NCBI RefSeq assembly: GCF_019278565.1
Contig: NZ_CP058988.1
Coordinates: 310,001-374,000 of the forward strand
Origin: Cellulophaga sp. HaHa_2_95
GTDB lineage: Bacteria; Bacteroidota; Bacteroidia; Flavobacteriales; Flavobacteriaceae
Length of the DNA: 64,000 nt
Direction: 5' to 3'
In this document: one piece after another, positions 47,501 to 56,521 of the stretch
Numbering within the stretch: the stretch's first letter is position 1
Layout: each line of letters opens with the position of its first letter
Made by a program: the position numbers and the translations under genes
Notes under the pieces: generated by a model
Told to the model about the DNA's origin: nothing
What the model saw: only the letters and a program-made list of their open reading frames with translations
Database searches by the model: none

Positions 47501-50500
47501 ATGAAAATAGCACTTATAGCTGTATTTCAGTTATTTGCCATAAGCGTATTTGCACAAACAAATACCTATCAATCTATTGTGGTTGATACTGATAATCTAC
47601 CCGTACCTTTTGTTACGGTTCATCAGGTAGCAACAAATAATTACACTACTACTTCAGATGACGGAACCTTCCGTTTAGAAACTACTACAGATACTTTTGT
47701 TATCAAAATTTCATCCATAGGATACAAAAGTCAAACCATTAACATTACTAGTGGTAATTTTCCTCAAAAAATACTATTAGAAACAGATACCGAACAATTA
47801 AATGAGATTGTAGTAACTGCTTTGGGTATAGAAAGAGAAAAACAATCTTTAGTCTCGGCAGTAACAACTGTTGCTCCAGAAAAATTAACTGATGTCACCT
47901 TAACCAACGTAGTAAATAGTCTTGCGGGTCAAGTTGCTGGGGTACAAATAACCAATGGCTCATCGGGCGTAGGATCTTCTTCAAGAATTGTAATTCGTGG
48001 AGAAAACTCTTTAAGCGGTAGCAACCAACCTCTATTTGTGGTAGATGGCGTTCCTATCAGTAATGAGCAAATTACGAGTAACCTAGTAAATAACGGGGCC
48101 TTGCAGGAAGTTGATTTTGGAAATGGAGGCTCTGAAATTAGTCCTGATGATATTGCGTCTATCTCTATATTAAAAGGAGCTGGATCTGCCGCCTTGTACG
48201 GAGCTAGAGCGGCAAACGGAGTCGTAGTAATTACCACTAAAAGGGGAAAAAACAAAAAAGGCTTTGGTGTTACAACGAGTAGTGCTTTAACCGTTGAAAC
48301 CTTATTAACCTTGCCTAACTATCAAAATGTATATGGTGGTGGTTCTAATGGTGCGTATTCCTTTCAGAATGGCGCCGGAGCTGGTGTCAATGATGGTGGA
48401 TTGAGTAGTTATGGTCCAAAATTAAACGAAGGGCTATTAATCAATCAATTTGATAGTCCCTCTACAGATATTAACGGAAATCCAGTGCGTGCCGGTGATG
48501 TACTTGCAAGAACTTTTGCAGATGGCACCTACACACCTATTACCGCTACACCTTGGGTGTCTAACCCTGATAACGTGCGTAACTTTTTTGAAACCGGAGT
48601 AACCAAACAAAATAATATCGCCGTAAACTCTTCTGGAGAAAATGGGAGCAGCCGTTTATCTTACAGCAATCTTAGAAATGAAGGCATTATTCCTAACACG
48701 GATTTAGATAGAGATGGTATTTCACTCAGCGTACATCAGATTTTAAGTGATAAACTGAATGTTAACGCCTTTGTAAACTATATAAATACTAGAAGTGGCA
48801 ATCGTCCTAATTTAGGCTATGGATATGAAAATCCGCTTTATGGTTTTAATTGGACCGGTAGGCAAGCAAACGTTGAATCGCTTAAAGACTATTGGCAAGA
48901 AGGCCAAACCAATGTTCAGCATTTTGATATTAATTACAATTGGTTGACTAATCCATATTTAACCGTTTTTGAAAACACCAATAGCTTTAATAAAAATCGG
49001 TTTTTAGGAAACGCATCTGCCATTTATAACATAACGAATAAGCTTGATGTGACGGTACGTGCAGGTATAGACACCTATAATGACAAAAGAGAGTTTAGGC
49101 GTGCCGTAAGTACCAATGCAAACCCTGATGGTTCATTTAGAGAAGACAATGTTTATTTTAGAGAATTGAATACGGACATCTTACTATCGTATAATGATAT
49201 CATCAATGAGGATTGGAAGTATACCGTTGCTGCCGGTGCCAACCGTTTTGATCAAGACATTAAATACAGTTTTACCGAAGCCTCACAATTAGCCATACCA
49301 GATATCTATACCCTAGCTAATTCTAAATCTGCCTTAGTTGCAGAGAGCAATTTATTTACAAAAAGGATAAATAGTATCTATGGAACAGGAAACTTATCCT
49401 ACAAAAATTCCTTGTATTTTGATTTTACCTACCGTAATGATTGGAGTAGTACACTGCCCGAAAACAGCAACTCTTTTGGTTATTACTCTGCAGGGTTCAG
49501 TTATGTAGTAAGTAATATGTTTACCATGCCAGAGGCAATCACTTTCTTAAACTTAAGGTTTAGTGCGGCTAGTGTTGGTAATGATACAGACCCCTACCAA
49601 AACAAACAGAACTTTCTACTAAATCAAAATTATGGTGCAGATTTTAGGGTAACCAATGAAAATGTTCTAAAAAATGCCAACCTAAAACCGGAAAGATTAA
49701 ATGCGTTTGAAACCGGTTTAGAAGCTTGGTTTTTAGATGGAAGGCTACAAATAGATCTTGCGGGATACCAGAATACCAGTGTAGATCAAATTATATCTAG
49801 ACCTATATCACAAGCTAGTGGGTTTGGAAATTTTAATGTAAATGGTGGCAAAGTCCGTACTAGGGGTTTTGAAGCCTTAGTAAGCGGAACTATTATAAAG
49901 AATGCCGATTTCCAATGGCAGAGTTCTGCCAATTTTTCTACTTCTAAAAGTGTCGTCACAGAACTTCCTGAAGGCGTAGACCAATTTGTGACTGGAACAG
50001 CAAACATCTTCTCTGGTGGTGGTGGTTCTAACACCGTATTTTATATTGCTCGTGAAAATGGCCGCGTTGGTGATATGTACGGAACAGGTTTTGTTGAGGT
50101 TGATGGCCAAGTGGTTCACGATTCAAACGGATTTCCTATTCAGGATCCTAACCTACGACTATTAGGAAATTATAATGCCGATTTTCAAATTGGATTCAAT
50201 AATAAATTCTCTTTTAAAAATTTAGATTTCACCTTTCTGTTTGATTGGAGGCAAGGCGGTACCATTGTTTCTAGAACAAAAGCCTTAGGTAGCACTTCTG
50301 GTGTTTTAAAAGAAACACTTGAAGGCAGGGAAACCGGTATTGTTGGTGCTGGTGTGGTTAACGTAGGTACTGCAGATACGCCACAATATGTAGCGAATAC
50401 TACAGTTGTTTCTGCCCAAGATTACAACAACACTTTCTTTGATCGTGGTAATGAAGCCAGTGCTTTGTATGATGCTTCTTATGTAAAATTAAGACAGGTA

Positions 50501-50719
50501 AGCATCTACTACAATTTTCCTGATCAATTGGTAAACGCTATTGGTTTTAATAACATTAAGCTGGGATTAGTAGGAAGCAATTTATTGTTATTTACTGAAA
50601 ACCCTCATTTTGATCCTGAATTAAATGCACTACAAGAACAAAGTATTACCTACGGGGTAGAAGATTTTTCATATCCGTCTACAAGAAGCTTTGGTATTAG
50701 TCTAAAAACTGAATTTTAA
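47501..50719 (+). CDS. SusC/RagA-family TonB-dependent outer membrane transporter
   Basis: A 1072-residue outer membrane channel that imports a nutrient captured by its SusD partner. ATG 47501 gives MKIALIAVFQLFAISVFAQ, a good signal peptide; the frame extends 54 bases upstream but without signal character. Order of parts: carboxypeptidase-like beta domain at about 22-105 (IVVDTDNLPVPFVTVHQV), TonB-box/plug region at about 105-230 with LYGARAANGVVVITTKRGK (the SusC signature), then the 22-strand barrel ending in an aromatic-rich strand (RSFGISLKTEF). The susD gene starts 5 bases after it. The cargo is inferred from downstream genes to be a nucleoside. Confidence 0.95.
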   Translation: MKIALIAVFQLFAISVFAQTNTYQSIVVDTDNLPVPFVTVHQVATNNYTTTSDDGTFRLETTTDTFVIKISSIGYKSQTINITSGNFPQKILLETDTEQLNEIVVTALGIEREKQSLVSAVTTVAPEKLTDVTLTNVVNSLAGQVAGVQITNGSSGVGSSSRIVIRGENSLSGSNQPLFVVDGVPISNEQITSNLVNNGALQEVDFGNGGSEISPDDIASISILKGAGSAALYGARAANGVVVITTKRGKNKKGFGVTTSSALTVETLLTLPNYQNVYGGGSNGAYSFQNGAGAGVNDGGLSSYGPKLNEGLLINQFDSPSTDINGNPVRAGDVLARTFADGTYTPITATPWVSNPDNVRNFFETGVTKQNNIAVNSSGENGSSRLSYSNLRNEGIIPNTDLDRDGISLSVHQILSDKLNVNAFVNYINTRSGNRPNLGYGYENPLYGFNWTGRQANVESLKDYWQEGQTNVQHFDINYNWLTNPYLTVFENTNSFNKNRFLGNASAIYNITNKLDVTVRAGIDTYNDKREFRRAVSTNANPDGSFREDNVYFRELNTDILLSYNDIINEDWKYTVAAGANRFDQDIKYSFTEASQLAIPDIYTLANSKSALVAESNLFTKRINSIYGTGNLSYKNSLYFDFTYRNDWSSTLPENSNSFGYYSAGFSYVVSNMFTMPEAITFLNLRFSAASVGNDTDPYQNKQNFLLNQNYGADFRVTNENVLKNANLKPERLNAFETGLEAWFLDGRLQIDLAGYQNTSVDQIISRPISQASGFGNFNVNGGKVRTRGFEALVSGTIIKNADFQWQSSANFSTSKSVVTELPEGVDQFVTGTANIFSGGGGSNTVFYIARENGRVGDMYGTGFVEVDGQVVHDSNGFPIQDPNLRLLGNYNADFQIGFNNKFSFKNLDFTFLFDWRQGGTIVSRTKALGSTSGVLKETLEGRETGIVGAGVVNVGTADTPQYVANTTVVSAQDYNNTFFDRGNEASALYDASYVKLRQVSIYYNFPDQLVNAIGFNNIKLGLVGSNLLLFTENPHFDPELNALQEQSITYGVEDFSYPSTRSFGISLKTEF

Positions 50720-50724
50720 GAAAA

Positions 50725-52176
50725 ATGAAAAATTATATAAAGCTACTTCTAGCACTACTGGTTTCTGCTACCGTTATTACGGCGTGTACGGATGATTTTA
50801 ATGAAATAAACGAAAACAATAATAATCCAGAAACGGTAAGTCCGCAATTCTTATTGACGAATGTACTATCTATTTCATCAGATTTAAATGCCTACGAACA
50901 AGGGTTTAGACAGTCTAATTATTTAGCTCAATTCTCAGCAAGTATAGAATTTGAACGTATTGATCGCTATGAAATGGGCTCTAATAGCGAGTATTGGAAT
51001 TCAATTTTCGGATTACTTTCGGACATTCAATCTATAAAAGCCTCTACAGCCTCAAATGAAGCTTACAATGCGGTAGGTGATATTATGCAGAGTTATTTAT
51101 ATTCACAACTCACAGATTTATGGAATGACGTACCATATACTGAAGCTTTAGGTGCTTTAGATGGTGCATTTTTACCAAAGTACGATACACAAGAAAGTAT
51201 CTATACTGACCCACAAACTGGGATTATTGCCGTTTTACAGAAATCGGTTGCTACCTTAGAAAATAGCAACGCCACTATTGAAGGTGATGTGCTGTTTAAT
51301 GGCGATTTAACCAAGTGGGTAAAATTTGCTAACTCTTTACAAGTGCGTTACTTGTTACGTATTAGCAAAAGGAGTACCGATTTTAGCGCACTCCAAGCCT
51401 TGGCAGATTCTGGAAACCTAATGCAATCAAATGCAGATAATGCCTTAATACCTTATTTAAGTTCTGCCCCCAACCAATTTCCCTTATTCAACGCCTCATC
51501 GGGTACGTATAATGAACACCGCATGACCGCTACTGCAGATTCTATCTTAAAATCATGGAATGATCCGCGCATGATGGTACTTTACAGTGCTTCTCCTGCT
51601 ACTAGCAACAATACAACACCAGAATACAATGGTTTAGTAAATGGGCAGTCTACAAATACGATTGCAAGTAGTGGTGTCGATCTAAATAATATTTCCTTAT
51701 TCGGAAGTATATTCCGGGATGCGCCAGATGGTGTAGATGCACAATACATGCAATATTCAGAAACACAATTTGCCTTGGCAGAAGCTGTTGCTAGAGGTTT
51801 TATCTCTGGAGATGTCAACACATATTATGAAAACGCAATTACAGCTAGTTTTGATTATTACAATACCGTTTTACCAGCAGATTATTTTACAAGACCTGAA
51901 ATAGCTTTAGACGGGAGTGAAACTGACCTTACTAAGATACTAGCTCAGAAGTGGTTTAGTCTAATTTCTGTAGGACACGAAGCTTGGTTCAATGTACGCA
52001 GAACAGGTATCCCTAGTTTAAAAGCAGGACCTGATAATTTTAACGAAGGAAAATATCCCGTTCGGTATTTATATCCAGAATCAGAGCAAGCTTCAAACAA
52101 TGCAAATTATCAAGAGGCATCGTCAAGAATTGGCGGAGACGATATAAACAGTAAAGGTTGGTGGGAAAAAGAATAA
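50725..52176 (+). CDS. SusD/RagB-family surface lipoprotein
   Basis: A 483-residue surface lipoprotein that caps the SusC channel and binds its cargo. It has a lipoprotein signal ending in VITAC (Cys21), followed by acidic TDDFNEINENNNNPE, an export-signal-like tract. The TPR-like fold is seen in YLAQFSASIEFERIDRY, GDIMQSYLYSQLTDLWNDVPY and WFSLISVGHEAWFNVRRTGIP, the latter two being hallmark SusD segments. It is of the SusD-like-2 type. It is followed 4 bases later by the nucleoside hydrolase gene. Confidence 0.94.
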   Translation: MKNYIKLLLALLVSATVITACTDDFNEINENNNNPETVSPQFLLTNVLSISSDLNAYEQGFRQSNYLAQFSASIEFERIDRYEMGSNSEYWNSIFGLLSDIQSIKASTASNEAYNAVGDIMQSYLYSQLTDLWNDVPYTEALGALDGAFLPKYDTQESIYTDPQTGIIAVLQKSVATLENSNATIEGDVLFNGDLTKWVKFANSLQVRYLLRISKRSTDFSALQALADSGNLMQSNADNALIPYLSSAPNQFPLFNASSGTYNEHRMTATADSILKSWNDPRMMVLYSASPATSNNTTPEYNGLVNGQSTNTIASSGVDLNNISLFGSIFRDAPDGVDAQYMQYSETQFALAEAVARGFISGDVNTYYENAITASFDYYNTVLPADYFTRPEIALDGSETDLTKILAQKWFSLISVGHEAWFNVRRTGIPSLKAGPDNFNEGKYPVRYLYPESEQASNNANYQEASSRIGGDDINSKGWWEKE

Positions 52177-52180
52177 ACTT

Positions 52181-53236
52181 ATGAAAGATAAAATTAATCT
52201 AATTGGTATTTTATTAGTGGTTACAATGTTCAGTGCTTGTAATTCTGAGAAAAAGAAGGATGTTATAGCAACAGAGTCAATTAAAACAGAAACCCAAACT
52301 GAGGAAAAGATTGAAGGCATAAAAGTGGTGTGGATTGATGCTGATTTAGCCGTTGGTAAGAAAAATATTAATAGGCCTGGCTATTCTGATGTGGACGATG
52401 GCTATGCTGTATTGCAATTACTAAATGCTGAAAATGTAGAAATAAAAGGGATGAGTACTATTTTTGGCAATACCAATATTGAAAATGCGTTTGGTATAGG
52501 AAATTATATTAATCAAGAGTTTATGGAACAGAAAATATCTGTTTTTAAAGGTTCTGGAAAACCCATTGACCTCAACAATGTAGAATCAAATGATGCTGTA
52601 GAGGCTTTAGCAAGCGCTCTTAAAAAAGAACCTATGACCATTTTAGCCATAGGTCCTGCTACAAATATTGGTCTCTTAATATTGAAATATCCAGAACTGA
52701 AATCTCAAATCATAGAAGTAGTTTTAGTTGCGGGTCGCAGAACCCCAAATGATATCTTTAATATTGGAACAAAAGGTGTCAAAGCTAAAGATTTGAATTT
52801 CGATTTAGACAATGTTGCATTTCAGGTCCTTTTAGATTATGAAGTACCTGTGGTATTGTGTCCGTTTGAAATCTCCAGTAAGGTTTGGATTGAACAACAC
52901 GATTTAGATACGCTTAAAACCTTTAACACGCCTATGAATTGGTTGGCGACAGCATCTCAACCTTGGCTAGAACAATGGAAAGCTCAAGGAGCAACAGGGT
53001 TTAACCCTTTTGATGCTTTGGCAAGTCATTATATTATAGCACCTGAAGATATTGTTTCTGAACCTTTGCTAGCACGTTTAGAACTGCATCTTGATGATAC
53101 TCTAAATGAAAATGACAAACAAGTATTTAAACAATACCTACTTTGTGATGACACCAAAGGAACTCCAGTAAAATATTGCTTTGATGTGGTACCAAGTTAC
53201 CATCAAAAATTAATAGCTAGTTTTAAAAATAAGTAA
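52181..53236 (+). CDS. Lipoprotein nucleoside hydrolase
   Basis: A 351-residue lipoprotein (lipobox FSAC, Cys20) with an inosine-uridine-type nucleoside hydrolase domain (PF01156), cleaving the N-glycosidic bond of nucleosides in the periplasm. The calcium-binding DxDxxxDD motif is spread: WIDADLAVGKKN, then an insert of about 8 residues, then YSDVDDGYAVLQLL. Other family sequence is GMSTIFGNTNIENA, MTILAIGPATNIG and EVVLVAGRR. Near residue 275 the usual HDPLA reads PFDALA, so the common catalytic His is Phe while the metal-binding Asp remains. Substrate range is therefore uncertain. It is in one operon with susC, susD and the kinase. Confidence 0.88.
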   Translation: MKDKINLIGILLVVTMFSACNSEKKKDVIATESIKTETQTEEKIEGIKVVWIDADLAVGKKNINRPGYSDVDDGYAVLQLLNAENVEIKGMSTIFGNTNIENAFGIGNYINQEFMEQKISVFKGSGKPIDLNNVESNDAVEALASALKKEPMTILAIGPATNIGLLILKYPELKSQIIEVVLVAGRRTPNDIFNIGTKGVKAKDLNFDLDNVAFQVLLDYEVPVVLCPFEISSKVWIEQHDLDTLKTFNTPMNWLATASQPWLEQWKAQGATGFNPFDALASHYIIAPEDIVSEPLLARLELHLDDTLNENDKQVFKQYLLCDDTKGTPVKYCFDVVPSYHQKLIASFKNK

Positions 53237-53237
53237 G

Positions 53238-54224
53238 GTGATAAAACTCAATAATACTATAGCAGCACTAAGTTCATACCTTCATTCAAAGGAATGGCTT
53301 TATGAAGATGAAACTATTCTCTCAGCAGAAAAGCCAGGAGATGGTAATATGAATTTTACACTTCGGATTACCACCAACAGAAGGTCATTTATCATCAAAC
53401 AAAGTCGGGAATATGTAGAAAAGTACCCACAAGTTGCAGCACCTTCTGAACGCGTTTTACGAGAAGCAGAATTTTATAAACTAGCCGGAACCGTACCTCA
53501 ACTTAAATTAATGATGCCTAACCTCATCGGTTTAGATCAAGAAAATAGCATTATGCTAATGGATGATTTAGGAAAAGGTCTAGACTACTCTTATCTTTAT
53601 GAGAACGGGAAGGTTATTTCTGAAGCAGACTTACTTACGGTTATCTATTTTATCGCAAAGCTACATACCTCAATAAATTCTGAAACTACATCCCGGAGAA
53701 TATCGAACAAAAATATGCGCGAGTTAAATCATGAGCATATTTTTAAATATCCGTACTTAGAGGAAAACGGAATTAATTTAGATGATATTTTACCTGGCCT
53801 ACAGCAAGAGGCAGATCTTTTAAAACAAGATGATAAATTAAAAAAAGCCGTCCTTGCCTTAGGCAAACTATATTTAGCTGATGGCAGTGTATTGTTGCAT
53901 GGCGATTACTTTCCTGGCAGCTGGCTCAAAAGAGCTTCTGGAGTACGCATCATAGATCCCGAGTTTTGCTTTTTTGGAATACCAGAATTTGAAATTGGAG
54001 TTACTATTGCACATTTAAAAATGGCAGATCAACCAGAAGAGTTAATTAAAAAAGCCCTAAGACATTATAAAAATTCATGCAGCTTAGATGAAGAGTTATG
54101 CCACAAATTTGTAGCGGTAGAAATCATAAGAAGAATTATTGGTCTAGCGCAATTACCCTTACAAATACCGCTAAAAAAACGAGTTGAATTATTAAAAGAG
54201 GCACGAAAAACAATTGTCAACTAG
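53238..54224 (+). CDS. Methylthioribose-kinase-like phosphotransferase
   Basis: A 328-residue cytoplasmic kinase of the aminoglycoside-phosphotransferase fold. The start is GTG 53238, since the next Met (residue 38) lies inside the ATP-binding loop PGDGNMNFTLRI. The catalytic loop reads HGDYFPGSWL and the metal loop IIDPEFCFFGIPEFEIG. These resemble the HGDLHTGS and DPEFAFYGP patterns of 5-methylthioribose kinase (MtnK) rather than the HGDxxxxN of antibiotic kinases. It starts 1 base after the nucleoside hydrolase stop, so it may phosphorylate the sugar that enzyme releases. The substrate is inferred. Confidence 0.8.
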   Translation: MIKLNNTIAALSSYLHSKEWLYEDETILSAEKPGDGNMNFTLRITTNRRSFIIKQSREYVEKYPQVAAPSERVLREAEFYKLAGTVPQLKLMMPNLIGLDQENSIMLMDDLGKGLDYSYLYENGKVISEADLLTVIYFIAKLHTSINSETTSRRISNKNMRELNHEHIFKYPYLEENGINLDDILPGLQQEADLLKQDDKLKKAVLALGKLYLADGSVLLHGDYFPGSWLKRASGVRIIDPEFCFFGIPEFEIGVTIAHLKMADQPEELIKKALRHYKNSCSLDEELCHKFVAVEIIRRIIGLAQLPLQIPLKKRVELLKEARKTIVN

Positions 54225-54245
54225 ATAAATAAAAATTTTCCTAGC

Positions 54246-54285
54246 AGCATGCCAAAACCAACTGATTAGTTGGTTTTGGCATGCT
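54246..54285. terminator. Perfect 18-bp hairpin after the kinase gene
   Basis: AGCATGCCAAAACCAACT and its exact complement flank a GATT loop, 21 bases after the kinase stop. No T-run follows on the plus strand, so it may be an intrinsic terminator of unusual form or a 3'-end stabilising hairpin. Confidence 0.6.
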
Positions 54286-54385
54286 ACAAAAATGCTCATC
54301 TACATACATACTTCTCCGAGCACCTGTATTTCATCGATGAACCACCTATTTTCTTCAGATAAATGGAAAACTCAGTATGTAACAA

Positions 54386-54395
54386 ACCAAACGGT
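54386..54395. promoter_or_regulatory. ACC/GGT element upstream of the patatin gene
   Basis: AACAAACCAAACGGTCTG here matches AACAAACCAA...GGTCTG at 59952-59972 except for a 4-base difference in spacing. It lies 9 bases before a possible -33. A perfect palindrome TTCATCGATGAA is at 54330-54341. Confidence 0.35.
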
Positions 54396-54430
54396 CTGAA
54401 AAAATTGAGTCTTTAACGGCTATTTTATAG

Positions 54431-54438
54431 TAAATTTG
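54431..54438 (+). promoter_or_regulatory. Promoter -7 box of the patatin-like gene
   Basis: TAAATTTG, 29 bases before ATG 54468. A TTG at 54405-54407 could be the -33, with spacing of 23 bases, slightly long. Confidence 0.5.
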
Positions 54439-54467
54439 AACGAAGTGCTTTCAAATTATAGCTATTT

Positions 54468-55250
54468 ATGACCAAAGAATTGTCAAGTAATCAATCAATC
54501 GGACTTGTATTATCAGGTGGAGGTGTAAGAGGCATGGCGCACATTGGACTTATTAAAGCCATGAAAGAATTTGACATAGAAGCAAAGTATGTTACAGGAA
54601 GTAGCGTAGGTGCCTTAGTAGGTGCTTTATATGCCAACGGAAACTCTATTGATGATATGCTAAGTTTTTTTAAAACGACCCCCTTATTTAATTATCAATT
54701 TTTGACTATCGCAAAGGCCGGCTTCATGGATACGGATAAATACATTCGGTTCTTTAAAGCCTATTTCCCAGAAGACACCTTTGAAGCTTTAGGAAAAGAA
54801 TTACATATAGTAGCAACGAATATTCAAGATGGTGATGCGGAGTTTTTTTCTACAGGAGAATTAATTAGACCATTATTAGCCTCTGCTGCGTTACCACCCG
54901 TATTTAGCCCTATTGAAATAAATGGGCAATTATTTGCAGATGGCGGAATCATGAATAATTTTCCATCAGAACCCTTATATGACAAATGTGATTATATCAT
55001 TGGCAGTAATGTTTCAATTGTCAGCAAGCTTGAAAAAAAAGACTTAAAAAACTCTTATCAATTAACAGGTAGAGTGACTGGTTTAATGATTTATGCAGCT
55101 TCAAAAGCTAAGCTAAAATCATGTAATCTGTTATTTGAATCTTCAGAATTGGAACACATTGGTATGTTAGACCGTAAGGCCATCGAGAAAGCCTATACGT
55201 TAGGGTATGATCATGCATGTAGGCAATTTGAAGCACTAGCCAAAGCATAA
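54468..55250 (+). CDS. Patatin-like phospholipase (cytoplasmic RssA type)
   Basis: A 260-residue serine hydrolase with a Ser-Asp dyad acting on lipids or lysophospholipids. The family motifs are complete: oxyanion hole LVLSGGGVRGMAHIGL, nucleophile elbow TGSSVGALVGALYANG (GxSxG, Ser as GSSVG) and DGGIMNNFPSEPL with the dyad Asp. No signal peptide is seen, so it is likely intracellular like RssA/YlbK. A terminator follows it, shared with the convergent reductase gene. Confidence 0.92.
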   Translation: MTKELSSNQSIGLVLSGGGVRGMAHIGLIKAMKEFDIEAKYVTGSSVGALVGALYANGNSIDDMLSFFKTTPLFNYQFLTIAKAGFMDTDKYIRFFKAYFPEDTFEALGKELHIVATNIQDGDAEFFSTGELIRPLLASAALPPVFSPIEINGQLFADGGIMNNFPSEPLYDKCDYIIGSNVSIVSKLEKKDLKNSYQLTGRVTGLMIYAASKAKLKSCNLLFESSELEHIGMLDRKAIEKAYTLGYDHACRQFEALAKA

Positions 55251-55253
55251 AAA

Positions 55254-55288
55254 AACAGGAATAAAATGCAAGCATTCCTATTCCTGTT
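55254..55288. terminator. Terminator between patatin and PaaE-like genes
   Basis: AACAGGAATA pairs with TATTCCTGTT; an inner AATG/CATT pair closes a CAAG loop. An A-run precedes and a weak T-tract follows, and the position is between convergent stops. Confidence 0.65.
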
Positions 55289-55312
55289 CATTAGAATATT
55301 ACAACTTAAAAG

Positions 55313-56362
55313 CTATACATCATCAAAATCTACTTTCAATGTGGCTGTCAATGGATGCGCTTGGCAAGTAAGGATTAAGCCTTCTGCAATTTCACCATCA
55401 GTTAATATTTGATTCTTTACCATCTCTGCTTTTCCTTCTGTTACACGAGCAATACAACTACTGCAAACTCCGCCTTGACAAGAATAAGGAGCGTCTATAT
55501 TTTCTTTAAGTACCGCATCTAAAACTAACATTTTTTTATCCATTGAGAACGAAAATGTTTCATCATCAACCACCACCTCTACCTTAGTAGCTCCATCTAA
55601 GCTTTCCGCCATAGTATCTACGGTTTCTGAAGCTGTAAAAAGTTCAAAGTGAATTTTATCTTTAGCAATATTGGCGGCTTGCAAGGTTTCTGAAACCAAA
55701 TCGATCATTTCTTCTGGCCCACATAAGTAGAAAGCATCAAATGAAGTTTCTTTAAATTTATTCTTAACAATATAATTTACAGTAGCGCCTTCTATTCTAC
55801 CAAAAAGAGCCCCCTCTATATTAACTCTACTAAACACATGTTGTACGAAAAAACGATTTTCATACTGTTTTTGTAAAGCTTCGATTTCTTTAGAAAACAT
55901 AACCTCGTCCGCATTTTGGTTTCCATACACCAACACAAAGGTGCTATTAAGGTGACTCTTTAATACGGTCTCCGCAATACTCATAATAGGTGTAATTCCA
56001 CTACCGGCCACAAAACCAGCAACATGCTTAGCAGCATTGCTAGGCTGAAATATAAAACGACCTTCCGGAGGCATTACCTCTAAAACATCGCCGACTTTTA
56101 TTTTATCATTCGCATAGACCGAAAAGGTACCATCTGTTATCTTTTTAACACCTACGGTTATTTTTCCTGATGCCGGAATTGAAGATATTGAATAAGCCCT
56201 TCTAACTTCAACACCATTTATTTCCTTACTAATAGTAATATATTGACCCGCACTAAAAGTAAAGGTATCTTTTAATTCATCTGGAATAGCAAAAGTAATC
56301 GCTACAGAACTCGCAGTTAAGGGCTGTACATTAGAAACTTTTAAAGAATGAAAATCGCTCAT
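55313..56362 (-). CDS. PaaE-like flavin/[2Fe-2S] reductase
   Basis: A 349-residue electron-transfer protein of the class IB oxygenase reductase group. Domains in order: FAD-binding barrel at about 1-105 with RRAYSISSIP, NAD(P)-binding domain at about 110-235 with FVAGSGITPIMSI and YLCGPEEMI, and a C-terminal plant-type ferredoxin at about 260-349 with PYSCQGGVCSSC and LTCQAHP. The layout equals PaaE of phenylacetyl-CoA epoxidase, but no paaABCD genes are near, so it may serve another oxygenase or desaturase. It is monocistronic in this window. Confidence 0.88.
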   Translation of the reverse strand: MSDFHSLKVSNVQPLTASSVAITFAIPDELKDTFTFSAGQYITISKEINGVEVRRAYSISSIPASGKITVGVKKITDGTFSVYANDKIKVGDVLEVMPPEGRFIFQPSNAAKHVAGFVAGSGITPIMSIAETVLKSHLNSTFVLVYGNQNADEVMFSKEIEALQKQYENRFFVQHVFSRVNIEGALFGRIEGATVNYIVKNKFKETSFDAFYLCGPEEMIDLVSETLQAANIAKDKIHFELFTASETVDTMAESLDGATKVEVVVDDETFSFSMDKKMLVLDAVLKENIDAPYSCQGGVCSSCIARVTEGKAEMVKNQILTDGEIAEGLILTCQAHPLTATLKVDFDDV

Positions 56363-56521
56363 GGATATTAATTTTCTGTAAAATTAAGCAAAGGCGAAAC
56401 TATATAAAACTGAAAAAGCGTAAAATAATAGAAGTTTATCATACCTCGAAAGAAATAAAATGACAAAAACCTTGTAACATTTAAAGGTATTATAGTACTT
56501 ACATAACATAAATATACCATC

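Noticed and set aside
47929..48255. 108-codon minus-strand frame inside the SusC gene
   Set aside because: It lies wholly within a strong coding region on the other strand and has no family features; it is a shadow of the SusC codons.
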